NCBI RefSeq assembly: GCF_028554725.1
Contig: NC_071668.1
Span: forward strand, 71,398,719 to 71,462,718
From: Zeugodacus cucurbitae
Lineage: Eukaryota > Arthropoda > Insecta > Diptera > Tephritidae
DNA length: 64,000 nt
Direction of reading: 5' to 3'
This document shows positions 35,677-47,789 of this stretch, piece by piece (positions within the stretch are counted from its first letter, which is position 1; each line of letters begins with the position of its first letter). Both the position numbers and the translations under genes were made by a program. Below the pieces are notes generated by a model. That model searched no databases and was not told where the DNA came from. It worked only from the letters and a program-made list of their open reading frames with translations.

Positions 35677-36317
35677 AAATAAAAATTAAATATTAAAAAT
35701 AAAATAAATTATCAAATTCAAAATTCTGTTGCGTAATATAGTAACGATAAAGTTTTTAGGCAAGAATGTTTATAAATATAATACATATGTGAGATTATGA
35801 TAATACTAGTGTAGTGTTAAGTTTCACAACGTTTTGTGTTAGTCGAGTATTTCCATAATATGTTCTATTTAATTGTATTGCTTAAATCACAGCTGTGACT
35901 TTAAGTCAGCAAAATATTTATGTATATACATATGTAGTAATGTTCAACATCTATCATATTATCAGCTTAGAGAAACATTTATGTTTTCACAATACAATAA
36001 AACAGCTTTTCTACCATGAAACTACAAATGTCTTCTGCCAATGGGGTTGACGATAATACTGTACGGCAATGTTCATATTTATGTAGACTTTATTCGAAGC
36101 ATGCTGGTTTGTGAAAGAAAGTGTCTAAGAATAAACGAATTGTTTCTTATATGATATGTATATATAAATCATACACAATCTATTCAAATGTAACAAAATT
36201 GGGATTAAAAGAAAATTAATAGAAAGAATAAATATAAAGATCTCATTGTGAGCTTCTCTGTGTCTCCGAATTGGCTTATTCGCTTATTCAATTAAGTGTT
36301 CAAGTAAGAAAGCATAC
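35677..36317. other. No feature seen
   Basis: AT-rich. Nothing recognised. Confidence 0.35.
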
Positions 36318-37490
36318 CCGACATCTGACTAGATATTCACCATGCGCCAAATCTTGGAAAAGACCCGTGAAAAGAGGATCGACACACACCATCTCTTTGT
36401 CGATTTTAAAGCTGCCTTCGACAGCACGAACAGGAGTTGCCTCTACGCCGCTATGTCTGAATTTGGTATCCCTGACGTTGAGCAATACCGAAAGCTCGGT
36501 CGGGATCGGGAAGGACCTCTCCGAGCCGTTCGATACCAAATGAGATTTCAGACAAGGTGACTCACTATCGTGTGATCTCTTTAACCTGATGCTGGAGAAA
36601 ATAATACGGAACTGCAGAGCTAAATAGAGAAGGTAAAATTTTCTATAAGAGTACACAGCTACTGGCGTACGCCGATGATATCGCTATCATTGGAAACAAC
36701 ACCCGCGCCGTTAGTTCTGCTTTTTCCAGACTGGATAGCGAAGCGTATGGGTCTGGTGGTGAACGAGGACACGGCGAAATATCTCCTGTCGTCAAACAAA
36801 CAGTCAGCGCATTCGCGTCTTGTCTCCCACGTCACTGTTGACAGTCATAACTTTGAAGTTATTTTTAATTTCGTACGTCTGGGAACCAGCATTGACAGCA
36901 ATAACAATGTCAGCCTGGAAATCTAACGTAGAATCACTTTTGCCAACAGGTGCTACTATGGACTGTGTAGGAATTGAAAAGTAAAGTCTTCTCTCGACGA
37001 ATAAAAACCAAACTATACAAGTCTCTCATCATTCCCGTCCTATTTTACGGTGCAGAAACGTGTATAATGTCAACATCCAATGAGACGGCACTAGGAGTTT
37101 TCGAGAGAAAGGTTTTGCGGAACATTTATGGTCCCTTAAACATTGGCAACGGCGAATACCGCAGAAGATGGAATGATGAGCTGTATGTATTATTCGACGA
37201 CATAGACATAGTCCAACGAATAAAAAGACAGCGACTACGCTGGCTAGGTCATGTTGTTCGAATGGACGAAAGTGCTCCAGCTCTGAAAGTATTCGATGCA
37301 GTACCCGCTGGTGGAAGCCGAGGAAGAGGGAGACCTCCGATGGAAGGAGAGGGACCTGGATTCGCTTGGTATAACCAATTGGCGCCAAACTGCCAGAAGG
37401 AGAGACGCGTGGCGCGCTGTTGTAGACTCGCTTAACCGCGTTAGCGGTGTCTACGCCAGTCAAGAAGAAGAAGAAGAAGTGTTCAACCAA
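36318..37490 (+). mobile_element. Non-LTR retrotransposon fragment, longest copy
   Basis: Frames read HLFVDFKAAFDS (first catalytic Asp box of reverse transcriptase), RQGDSLSCDLFNLMLEK, YADDIAIIGN (YxDD), then LYKSLIIPVLFYGAE, FERKVLRNIYGP and RLRWLGHVVRMDESAPALKV, with several frameshifts between. It ends in a short (AAG)n tail near 37463-37480, suggesting the true 3' end. It is 5'-truncated: no endonuclease domain is seen. Confidence 0.8.
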
Positions 37491-38586
37491 TAATACAACA
37501 TACATAACTAAAGGGTGGATCAAAATCGTTGATAAATACAAAAAGCTAGGTACTGTAAAAGTTTTTAATCAACGATGTTGAATTTAATCAACTTTTAGTT
37601 AAAAAACTGTTTTAATACAAATTTTCCTCCAAAATCTAACAGAAAAAATTCCGTACAATCCACTTTTATATTAAAAGGGCAAGTTGGAGGTGGTTGGCAG
37701 TACGTATGAGTAACATTTTTATTTACAATATACAAAAATTAAAATAAAATCCACAAATTATAATAAAGGTGTATTATATAATAAACCTTAAATCCGTATA
37801 GTAAAACAAGTTAACATTTTTTTGCATAAAATCAAAAATAAACTTGTTCTTCATAAGGAATAAAACATATTACTGACCTTGATTAACTCAAATAATGAAA
37901 GTTGACATGACGTACAATACATACACGTAAAAATTTAATGTATATATGTATTCTATGTATGTATATTTGCAAGTGAAATAAATGTAAAGAAAACCTTATA
38001 AATTTAATATTAACAGATTGCAGTAAACTGGCGACAGTAAAGTGAAACATCGTAAATTACCAGTCTGACAATGCCTTTGAGTAAACTTGTGCACGAACAA
38101 CAATTCTCTCTAGTAAAAGTTGAAAAGCGTGATTTTGCAACTACGCGTGCAGTAAAATATAATCAAATTTTGGCGAACAGTGTCGAAAAATTTTCATACA
38201 ACAACGCCAAAGAGGGGTTTATATACATATATGCACACACAGTTTACAACAATAATATGGAACGACATTACGCAAGCATTGCAAAACAGCAGCGAGCGCA
38301 CCATCCGACCAATAGGCTATATAAATATGCATTCGTTTCGACTTTTACTTTGCTCCTGTTGCAATGGAATTAAGTCAGTTGGTTATTGTGTTGGCGGATA
38401 CATACACACACACACACAAACTTCAGTTCGGCAGCGGAAGTATCATTGCTTTCGTGCGTATAAATGCCACAAATGCAATAAATTGGTTTATGTCGCCGAT
38501 GTTTGGTGTGCACATGCATGTGGGTTGACTTTTGCTTGGCAAAATCAATAAATTTGGAACACTTTTGTAGATTTGTAGATGTGCAC
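37491..38586. other. No feature seen
   Basis: AT-rich, then from 38030 more complex unique-looking sequence with a CA repeat (38402-38418). I see no conserved protein signal in its open frames. Confidence 0.35.
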
Positions 38587-38946
38587 TAGGGTGGTACATA
38601 AATACAATTAAAACTCAATACCCAAATCGGCAGTAATAGTACCTCAACTTTTATATTACTACAGTTGTTGGTATCTCATATCCATTTTAGTTGAATTTGA
38701 GATTCGAGATTTTTGGAAACTTGCATACTTATTTCATATACAATATGTGCACAATAATAGCACCACATCCGCGAAAATATCTCCATTAATATTGACCCGA
38801 ATTGGAAAGAGCGATGGATAACTCAATATTGCCCATCCATCTTAACCGTCCACAATTCTCGAATCAAGTTCCATTTATACGTAATAATAATATTCAAGAG
38901 TTTCAAAAATATACTATATTACAAACAATTACAATTAAGAACCACC
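38587..38946. mobile_element. Possible small inverted-repeat element
   Basis: TAGGGTGGT at the left and ACCACCCTA at the right form a 9-bp inverted pair about 360 bp apart. The flanks do not give a clear target duplication, so this is tentative. Confidence 0.3.
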
Positions 38947-38949
38947 CTA

Positions 38950-39719
38950 ACGTATATATACACAACTCGCATAAGTGCTCCACCACAAATGCAATTGCAA
39001 GCGAGTTGCATTTTGGCGACAAACAACAAAAACAAAGTTGAAATTTCGACTATAAGAACAGCATCGCAATGACAGTCAAGTTTTTAACTGTGGCAATCAG
39101 CAGTTTTCAGGAGTTTTAACTGCATTTAATGGCTCTTTCGCCTGTCATGCGCAGGCCAAGGTAATTGCCAAAGTGTTGTTGTTGCATATTTTCTTAAGCA
39201 ATTAAATAAATAATATGCACTTGGGAGGAACGTGGGGAGTACTACGAACTAACTATATTTACAAACGTTTTGGTTTTTAGCACTCTTCAAGCGAAATAAT
39301 AAAAGTAAATCAGTAAATGTAAGACAGGTTTATGGAAATTACCGCTTAAGCGTAAAGATAAATATAAAATGGAATGCTGAAAAGGTTGTAAAAATGTATA
39401 TTGCTTTGGATTAACAAAAATTCAAATTAATTCAAAAAAACAAAATTTATAACGGTATTGTAATGCGAAATTATAAATATTTATTAATTTGAAAATTAGT
39501 CACTAAAAAGGGATAACGCCACACAATGGCTCGTTAATTTTCGCAAAAGATGTAAATTTCTTTTTTCAAAATCTTTAGTTATTCGAACTTAAAACTTATA
39601 AAACCGAATTGATTTATGCAGTAATAGCAAGAGATTCGAACAAAATGAGATTCTATAAAGTTAGGTCCTGCAAATATTAAGCAAATTTCTGAATTATGTT
39701 TTTTGATGACCAATACATA
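38950..39719. other. No feature seen
   Basis: Non-coding unique-looking sequence. Nothing supported. Confidence 0.35.
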
Positions 39720-40330
39720 TACGCAGTCATAACTTTGAAGTTGTAGATAATTTCGTATACCTAGGAACCAGCATCAACACCGATAATAATGTCAGCCTTG
39801 AAATCCAACGCGGAATCACTCTTGCCAACAGGTGCTACTATGGACTGAGTAGGTAATTGAAAAGTAAAGTCCTCTCTCGACGAACAAAAACTAAACTCTA
39901 AAAGTCCCTCATCATTTCCCGTCCTACTTTCCGGTGCAGAAGCGTGGACGGTGTCAACATCCGATGAGACTGCACTATGAGTTTTCGAGAGAAAGGTTTT
40001 GCGCAAGACTTATGGTCCATTAAACATTGGCAACGTCGAATACCACAGAAGATGGGATGATTAGCTGTATGTATTGTTCGACGACATAGACATAGTCCAG
40101 CGAATAAAAAGACAGCGGCTACGCTGGCTGGGTCATGTTGTCCGAATTGACGAAAGTGCTCCAGCTCTGAAAGTTTTCGATGCAGTACCCGTTGGTGGAA
40201 GCCGAGGAAGAGGGAGACCTCCACTCCAATGGAAGGACCTGTCTTCACTTGGTATTACCAATTGGCGTGGCGCGCTGTTGTGGACTCGGCTATAACCCCG
40301 TAAGCGGTGTCTACGCCAGTCAATAAGAAG
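39720..40330 (+). mobile_element. Non-LTR retrotransposon fragment, third copy
   Basis: It matches the 3' third of the copy at 36318. Coding for 'HNFEVV.NFVYLGTSI', then IVQRIKRQRLRWLGHVVRID and ALKVFDAVPVGGSRGRGRP, with stops and frameshifts, ends GVYASQ. It is strongly 5'-truncated. Confidence 0.7.
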
Positions 40331-40346
40331 ATAATTCATATACATT

Positions 40347-40386
40347 AAAAAAAAACGGAAATTCCCGTTATTTTTTGAACACACCT
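40347..40386. mobile_element. Isolated mariner terminal repeat
   Basis: CCCGTTATTTTTTGAACACA leading into CCTCCTA is the inverse of the mariner end at 25033-25070, with one mismatch in the outermost bases. Only the tip of the element remains, joined directly to the retrotransposon fragment. Confidence 0.55.
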
Positions 40387-40388
40387 CC

Positions 40389-42020
40389 TACTCGAACCAC
40401 ATATCATCGATAAGAACATTATTTCGAATATATCAATGAATCACTTCACTGTATTCTACTCAGTCCACTTCTTATTTTCTTAATACACGGTGTGTTAATA
40501 TATTATAGAAACTCACTAATTTCTGGGAGAAACTTAAAGAAATAATGATGTACAATGAGAATAAAAGTGATTGTAGAGGAATTTGATCGGATACCACGAC
40601 CACACTCAGTTATAAAGAAAAACAAAACCAAACAGCACAGAAGAAGTCTCCCATCATGACTGTCCTTATATATGGTGTAAAAGCAAGGATAATGATGATA
40701 TCCGAAGAGCCAATTCTCGGAAAGCTTGGAAGGAAAAATTTGGTAAAAGATTCTGGTACCTACTGGTCACGATAAACGTCGTATGGACTAGAGCGATCAG
40801 ATGTACGACTCACGACATAATCGAATAGTTACAAAGTATTGAAGAGACAACAAAGTATGAGCAACATTTTATTACAAATAGGAATTATAAAAAATCTTGT
40901 CTTATCTTTTAATTTGTACAACAACACTACACGATAGTAATGCAATCAATGCTGTTAATTACTCTCAAAATCTTCCTGTTGGTCGACTATTAACATTGTT
41001 GAAACAAGCGTTATATATTTAAAAAAAAATCATGCCACAATATCTATAAATCCCACCGATAATTAGATACTAATACTTCGATACTGCATATAACTTAAAT
41101 ATATGTCTGTCACAAGCGTATATTATGCCACACCCGGACCAGCAGCACAGTATTTTCCTGTCATTCATAACTGTCAGGGAACTAAATCAGTGGACTTAAG
41201 TTAAGGCTGTTTAAGAGAGAGAGAGTAGGGGCAGCATACATCCAACCTACTGCTCTTTGTGGTTTCCGTTGCCTTGATGTTCATTAACGTTGAAAAGCTT
41301 TCATTTCAACGCATTCTGACGCTGCCACTGACACTGCATTGTGGTTGACAACAGCAACAGAGGAACTTGTACGGAAATTGACTTACTTTGATATTAATGA
41401 AGATTTGCGCTGAATTGCGCCAACAAATCATGCCCAAGCGAGCTGTCTTACATTACATGCATATATAAGTAGGTATATATGAGTATAAAGGTGCCAGTAA
41501 GTACAGTGTGTGTGGCACTGCCCACACATATATATATACTATATAGGGCATATTGCAGTTCTAATATATATATTTTTGCATATACATTATGAGTATAAGA
41601 ACATATGAAAGGTTTATAACTCATGCCACAGCCTCTCTTCAAGCCACAACCTCTTGTGTGCATGCCACATCATACCATCCAACGCAAACACGCCATTAGT
41701 GCAGTATTCCTTTTAGACTCAAGCGCTGCCAATAAATAATTCAACTATGAGTTTTATACACACACTTCAAGTCGAGTGTTGTATGCTTTAGCAATTTCAG
41801 CCGCTTTAAATGGGCGCACAACAATCTAGCCAAAAGGCATCACAAACTAAGTAGACTAAAATACCACATTTACTTATTTAATGATGTAATGGTCAAATAG
41901 AAAGCTTATGAATGTTCAGTCAACAAAATAGAGTAATGTGGGTGCGTCAAACAATGCTAGTTTCGCCGAAATCAGTGAACTTAATTTTCGGTTTCCGAAA
42001 AACAGCATATGTACTTTATA
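40389..42020. other. Mostly featureless; degraded retrotransposon trace near 40610-40870
   Basis: A plus-strand frame reads MTVLIYGVKARIMM and then LGRKNLVKDSGTYW, weakly resembling the late part of non-LTR polymerases ('LYG...ERK.L...G'). From 41090 the sequence is unique-looking, with a GA repeat at 41210-41228. No gene supported. Confidence 0.3.
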
Positions 42021-42341
42021 GCCTTTTCGCACAGCCAAATTAATTGATCAATTAAATTTTTAATTGAGAAACCAGTTTTTGCTCTTCACACTGCCGGCTA
42101 CTCGATAATCAATCAGCTGTTTTTGCTTTTCATAAAAAGCCATTATTTCAGCATGTAATTACAAATAAGTACGTTCTTTGTCGCAGAGTTGCATTTCATT
42201 TTCAACTCGATTAAAATTCGTTTAAAAATTAATGTAAAAAAATTAGCCTTTTATTTTGTATGGTAAATCTATGTATATAAATTTGCGCTTTAATCGAGCA
42301 AAGGCCGTTTAATTGATCAATTAGCCAATGTTCGAAAAGAC
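42021..42341. mobile_element. TA-flanked MITE (321 bp)
   Basis: Ends GCCTTTTCGCACAGCCAAAT and GTCTTTTCGAACATTGGCTA (read inward) are both followed by AATTGATCAATT, and TA flanks each side. Non-coding. Confidence 0.65.
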
Positions 42342-42343
42342 TA

Positions 42344-43389
42344 TTACTCACAAGCCTTATGTAGTTTAAGATCCTGTTCTTAATTAGTTTAACACGTTTC
42401 TAATTATTTCGCCGTTACTCTACGAGGCTTTCTTTGAAAAAGTGGATTCCGTAGATTGTCCCAGTAGCCGATATTTTATATCCAAATGTCAATATAAAAT
42501 CGTATACGAGCCATAAATACTGGTGGATTTTTTTGTAGATAATGGTAATATAAAAATACATAAAAAGCGAAGCAATTTTTCCAACATTACTTATTATAAT
42601 TCATGTAGTTATCGCATAGTTCAACTAAGATAGCACAAGTATATATAAAATATAAATTATATCAATCAGTAGTTTAATTGCCCAATGGCTCAATTTATAA
42701 TATGACTGTAAGTAGTAATATTGACAATTAGCTTAAGGACTTACCATTGCGCCAATTATCAAACAATTTGTATCAATCAAGGTGTTATCATATAAATTCG
42801 TTACACTCACACTACACAATTTAATTCATAATTTTTTTTTTTATCAACAAATAATTGTGTTTGCTTTGGTGGTTTTATATATACGGTTATCAGTAGTTAG
42901 ATAGCTGAGGAGTGATGTAAACCGTTTGAATTTAAAATTATATTAAGTCTACAACAGACTTTGATGTCTTACGCCGTTTTCCAATAGATGTCTCTAGGGT
43001 CAAGCACTGGTCGATTAAATCGTTTTATATCGATCTTGGACATTTGTGTCAACATTAACCCAACAAAATATTTGTAGAGATCTGTTTGCATCCCAAACTT
43101 ATTCTCAACTGAAAATGTCACTTTTAGAGCTCGACATTTGCGGGATATTTTGCTTTTCTTTTTTAATTCCAAGAAAAGTGCATCTGAGGCTCATCGACAT
43201 TTGTAACCGTTTATATACAAAAAAAAAACTTAAATTTACGACAAAAACTTCGGAAGCAAAGTTGTAGACCTAATATATTTATATTTTTTAGCTTTATTAT
43301 GGCGATGTCAACCCAAAGGGTGTATTCTTGATATGAAAAGATAGATTAGTCATTCGGATGTGATTTAACCGAGTACTAGGAAAATATCC
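42344..43389. other. No feature seen
   Basis: AT-rich non-coding DNA. Confidence 0.35.
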
Positions 43390-43860
43390 ATAAGCTCACT
43401 CAAGGGATCTAGTTAGAATTTTCCAAAAAATATTTCTTTTTATTTCATTTTCGTAATGTACATGTATTCAAGTAAACACTCTGAAATTTAAAGTCAATCC
43501 GACGGTTATTTTTGGAGTTACACGCATAATTGTAACGACGCGTGAGACCATTTGAAAGTAGTAGACTGGACTTTAACCTTGTTTTTTCTCAAAACTATGT
43601 TTTGAAAGTCGTTGACCAAGATTTCTCGGATATCGCTGAACCGATTCGTTTCAAAATTTTACACAGGCTTCTGAACTATATTTTCTTCCATTTTGTGCAA
43701 GAAATTGCATATTCCTTCGATTAATTACTAGACTATACATTACTTTAACGAAATCCGTTTAAATTTTTCATTTCAGATGATCCACTTCAGAGATATAGTG
43801 GGCAACGCAAACGTCTTTTTTGGAAGGGGTGAGAGATCTGCTGTAGCAGCTTAAAAACCA
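43390..43860. mobile_element. TTAA-type element relic, truncated
   Basis: It shares long blocks with the element at 47312-47785: TTCGTAATGTACATGTATTC, then CACTCTGAAATTT, 'gtcggtgaccaa.atttctcgga', 'ttacacaggcttctgaactatatt', and GAGCTGCTGTAGCA-like sequence at the right. The ends and TTAA flanks are lost. Part of the internal hairpin loop is deleted. Confidence 0.6.
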
Positions 43861-44071
43861 TTAGTTTTACAAATCAAAACTTATGAAATACTTTTACAAG
43901 TTACCATATATATTTACACAATAAATATACAAATTCTAAGAATAATAAATTTAGAATTTTTCTCGAGAAAAATGTCTGAAAACCTCATTTTTTAGAGCTC
44001 CTAACTAGATGTCACCCCTCAATATAGTGTTGCTCAGTCCAACCAAATATATCCTTAATAAGGGCTACTTG

Positions 44072-45113
44072 TAGGGATGCAAACATCGTGAAATGAAACA
44101 TCGATGGTTCGATGTATCGATGTTTCTTCAAAACCCATCGAAATCAAAAACATCGGCCATTAAAACATCGATGTATTTTTGAACTTTTTTTTAAATTTAG
44201 TGTGAAAAGCTAAAGTATACAGAAGCAGAAGCATAAATAAATGAAATGTAGTACGTCTTAAGTTGATACCTTTTATTTCACTTAGCATTATATGTCTGTT
44301 AAAGTTTTTTCTCAATAAATAACAGAATTTCAAAACAACGACATGGAAAGTGTTTTCACTGTCATTTCTTTTCAATTTTACTTCTGAGTGATAGTTGCCC
44401 TGGGTTTGGAAAACGGTCGTTTACTCGGCACTGAAGTGACCACAATGTGTAAATATTAATAAGCCTATTTAATAAACTCCGGAAACACAGTATTCATGTC
44501 AACCCAAACTCTAATGGCTTCTGATTGGTAGGAGTAACATCCGAGATACACTTTCTCTTCAACCTTCCGTCCCTGTAATTATAGATAAATTTTACAGCTT
44601 ACATTTCACTTTTTGGTGGACCAAATGTTTATTCTGGTTCCAAATATCAAATGAGTATTCAGTTTCACACTCATCCGAAGATTCCGTTGTATCAGCGCGA
44701 TTCTTTGATTTGAAAAAATTATTTATTTTAGCCATAGCATCTTTAAAATGCAGTAATTTGAATCTCTGATCTAACGCAGTAGCCTACGCCAGAATTAAAT
44801 TGTATAAATAAATCATAAAAGTAAGTGGACAATATTGCGGCCAAGCGCACATTCCCTTAATGAATTCTCCGGATTTTACAAAAATCGAATTCCAATGTAA
44901 TAAAGCGTATCCAAATAGAGGGTTTCGAGTTCATACCCGAAAAAGTGTGAAGGTGTGAAGTCAATTTTTTATATAAAACATCGACATAAAACATCGTTGA
45001 AAGTGACATCGATGCATCGATGTTTTTAGATTCGAGATATCGATGGCTAACATCGATGCTTTTGACGGAAACATCGATGTTTCAAAAACATCGATACATC
45101 GTTTGCATCCCTA
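44072..45113 (-). mobile_element. hAT element, internally deleted
   Basis: Ends TAGGGATGCAAAC and GTTTGCATCCCTA are perfectly inverted. They are flanked by an exact 8-bp duplication GCTACTTG (44064-44071 and 45114-45121), the hallmark of hAT transposition. Subterminal regions are packed with ACATCGATG words. On the minus strand at about 44790-44630, coding reads ALDQRFKLLHF then KNRADTTESSDECETE. The first phrase resembles the hAT/BED-transposase block 'LDPRFK..HF' and is followed by a degraded C-terminal part. The N-terminal and catalytic sections are missing, so the copy is non-autonomous. Confidence 0.8.
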
Positions 45114-45121
45114 GCTACTTG

Positions 45122-47311
45122 CTTTTGGACTAATTTTGGCTCACTGAACTCTCACGTTTCATTTTTTTCTGAAAGACATACATATATAGTCATATAGCAT
45201 AAAGGGTATATGTTTCGATATTCCAATAACAACAAATATAACCTTTGAAGGATTTACGATGTTACATTTTATTTATATTCGACATTAGAATGTTTTTGGT
45301 GATAACTGCAAATCTCTTTAGAATAGAAGTTTTAATAATATTTTTTAGAGAAAATAAATGACATTTATTTTTTATTTAAGAAATCCCAAATTAAATGATT
45401 TTCCAATGATCTCACAAGTTTTAAGCTCTCTACGGAACTCTAATTATTTTTTAATAAAAGATCTTTCGTGTCTACTTTGAAATTAGATTCTTACTTATTT
45501 TTTTAATTTTTTTTTCACCCAGCATTCAAAATCGAAATATAGATTATAAAATACGTTAGAACTGTTTCACAAACATATCACGACAAATCATATTTCAAAT
45601 TGTACTTACAATAAATTTTCTAGCCAATCAATGCTTACCTGAAAGTAGAGAAATAATAGATTAATAGATTATACAGTCATTTATTTAAGCACACACAATA
45701 GAAATGAAAGTACATAAATACTAAAGACAGACAGAACAGTGCATTCACGTGACCATATATTATAGAGACATTTCAAAATCACTGGCATCAGCAGCGCAGC
45801 AATTGAGGTTATCAAAAGGCTTGCATACAGACAATGGCAAACAGCCTCTCCATGCACTCACGCTCATAAATCACTCACATCATCAAATCAATTATACGCG
45901 GTAATACCAGCTTAAACTGAACTACAAATCACAAGCCAAATTATAGACTTGGCGTGTGCAGCACAAAAGGGTTTGTGAGTGGCAGCCGTGGCAACACACA
46001 CACATATACAATGGACTACATAATGTTGCAACACCCTACTGTTACTGCACTACATTGTAATGGCGGCGTTGCAAGGCATACTTGTATGCAGTCAAGTATG
46101 CAGGCCGTTGTAAGGAGTGTTGGTTTGAGTGTGTAAATGCAACGGATTTGCTAGAAGAAAAGCGCAATTTTGCTCTGCTTGTAAGTTCGTATGTGTGTAG
46201 CTTTTGCAGTCGACAATGTAATGATGAATGGCCCAAACGCAAATGGTAAATGGAGATAATATAGGCTGTAATGCCGCTGAACCTTCCTCTTAAGTACATA
46301 CAAATATAGCATATATCGAGCAGTGTATGTTTGATGAACGCAGGCTGTAGGTGGTGGAGCACACGCTACAATTTCGTATTATTCATACACAACAAAGCGC
46401 GTTATTAACAACAGCACACAGCAGAAGAAAGGTTCCTGGCAGCGCACAATAGTTGCTGTTCACTACAGTGCTTCAACGCGAGGCGGTAAATGCAACCTCA
46501 GCAACCGCAAGACACAATGAGCTTTGAATATACTCGTATGTATGTATGTATGTAGTTAGGAAGGAAGTCTACTTAGTGGCCGCACTCTGGAGCGTATAAC
46601 AAAGCGGCATGCAAGACATTTTGTAAATCGCACCATGGCACATGAGCTAATTTAAGTGTGGTGTTGTGTCTGCCCTCATTTATGCCACACGTTGAACTGA
46701 ATTTTTGTTTGTAACAAATACAAGAAAAAAATAATAAAATACCTACTCTAATGCATATGGCTGCTCATTATGGCCGCAGAAAGAACCTTTGTGCACATTC
46801 TTCGTTGCAAAGAAAAGTTTGGCACAATTGTGCGAAATGCTTGAAAAATTACTTGGCTTTGCGAAAAAGTAGTAATGAAGATCAGTTAGCATCAGGGTCT
46901 ATTGAAATTATGTCCGAGAAAGGAAAAATGGGAAGCAATTTATTTCGCAGCTCTTCAGGCAACTTATTTATACAGATCAGTGGTATGTAATTTTTTAGAT
47001 AACATTATCGAAAAGTACCGGTCTTTTTGTGAGAGAGACAATAAAGTGTTAAGATCCTCATCAACATTGGCTCAGAAGTATCGACTGTTCCCACCACAGT
47101 CGGGTCTACGCAACCGGAGCAGATCCCGACTTTTATCCGACCAAGTACTGTCAACTCGACAGTATTCCTCAAATTTATTTGCGGAAAAGGTCTATCAGGA
47201 TTACAGTGAGAAGGCAAACATGTATGGCTACTTCTATCGGTTAACATCGGTAAGTCAAAGATAATGCATTTACTTCAAGATATTCTAGTTTCATCTTTAT
47301 TTATGATTTAA
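45122..47311. other. No gene seen; unique-looking DNA
   Basis: AT-rich to 45650, then more complex sequence with CA and GTAT microsatellites (about 45990 and 46535). A block at 47110-47172 is shared with 58540-58600 and is listed separately. Open frames here look like chance. Confidence 0.35.
47110..47172 (+). repeat. Dispersed repeat block, copy 1
   Basis: The stretch CCGACTTTTATCCGACCAAG, then ACTGTCAACTCG and ATTCCTCA, recurs at 58540-58600 with few differences. It is a fragment of an interspersed repeat whose full extent I cannot define. Confidence 0.5.
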
Positions 47312-47785
47312 GGGGTTACATCTACTTAGATTTAAAAAAAAAAATACATTTTTAATATGATTTTCGTAATGTACATGTATTCAAGAAAACACTCTGAAAT
47401 TTTCAAGACAATCCGACTGTGTTTTGTAAGTCGGTGACCAAAATTTCTCGGAAACGGCTGAACTGATTAGACTCAAAATTTTACACAGGTTTCTGAACTA
47501 TATTACTAATAATTAATCGGAGCTTTTTTATTGCCGATAAATATTGTTTTTTTATACACATTGTAAAAATTTATTTTTTTAGAGGCCCCATTTTGTCAAA
47601 AAAATTGTTTTACGTATCTTTCGATTAATTACAAGATTATACATTACTTTAATGAAATCCGTTTGAGTTTTTTCATTTCAGATAATCCACTTCAGAGATA
47701 TATTGGTCACCGCAAAACGACTTTTTTGAGAGGGGGTTTCTGGAGAGCTGCTGTAGCATCTTCAGTAAGTAAGAGATGTAACCTC
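47312..47785. mobile_element. TTAA-flanked element (piggyBac/Kolobok-type target), 474 bp
   Basis: Inverted ends GGGGTTACATCTACTTA and GAGGTTACATCTCTTACTT are flanked by TTAA on both sides. Internally, 47498-47522 pairs with 47619-47642 (AATTAATCG arms) around a loop containing CCCCATTTTGTC. Non-coding. Confidence 0.7.
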
Positions 47786-47789
47786 TTAA

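Noticed and set aside
36300..36656. Minus-strand open frames of 100-170 codons opposite the retrotransposon copies (also near 37029-37541 and 39898-40248)
   Set aside because: They are antisense shadows of the reverse-transcriptase coding strand and contain no recognisable domain.
38071..38551. Two overlapping open frames of 100-123 codons in unique-looking DNA
   Set aside because: They contain low-complexity Thr/His/Tyr runs from CA and TATA repeats and no recognisable domain; not enough to call a gene.
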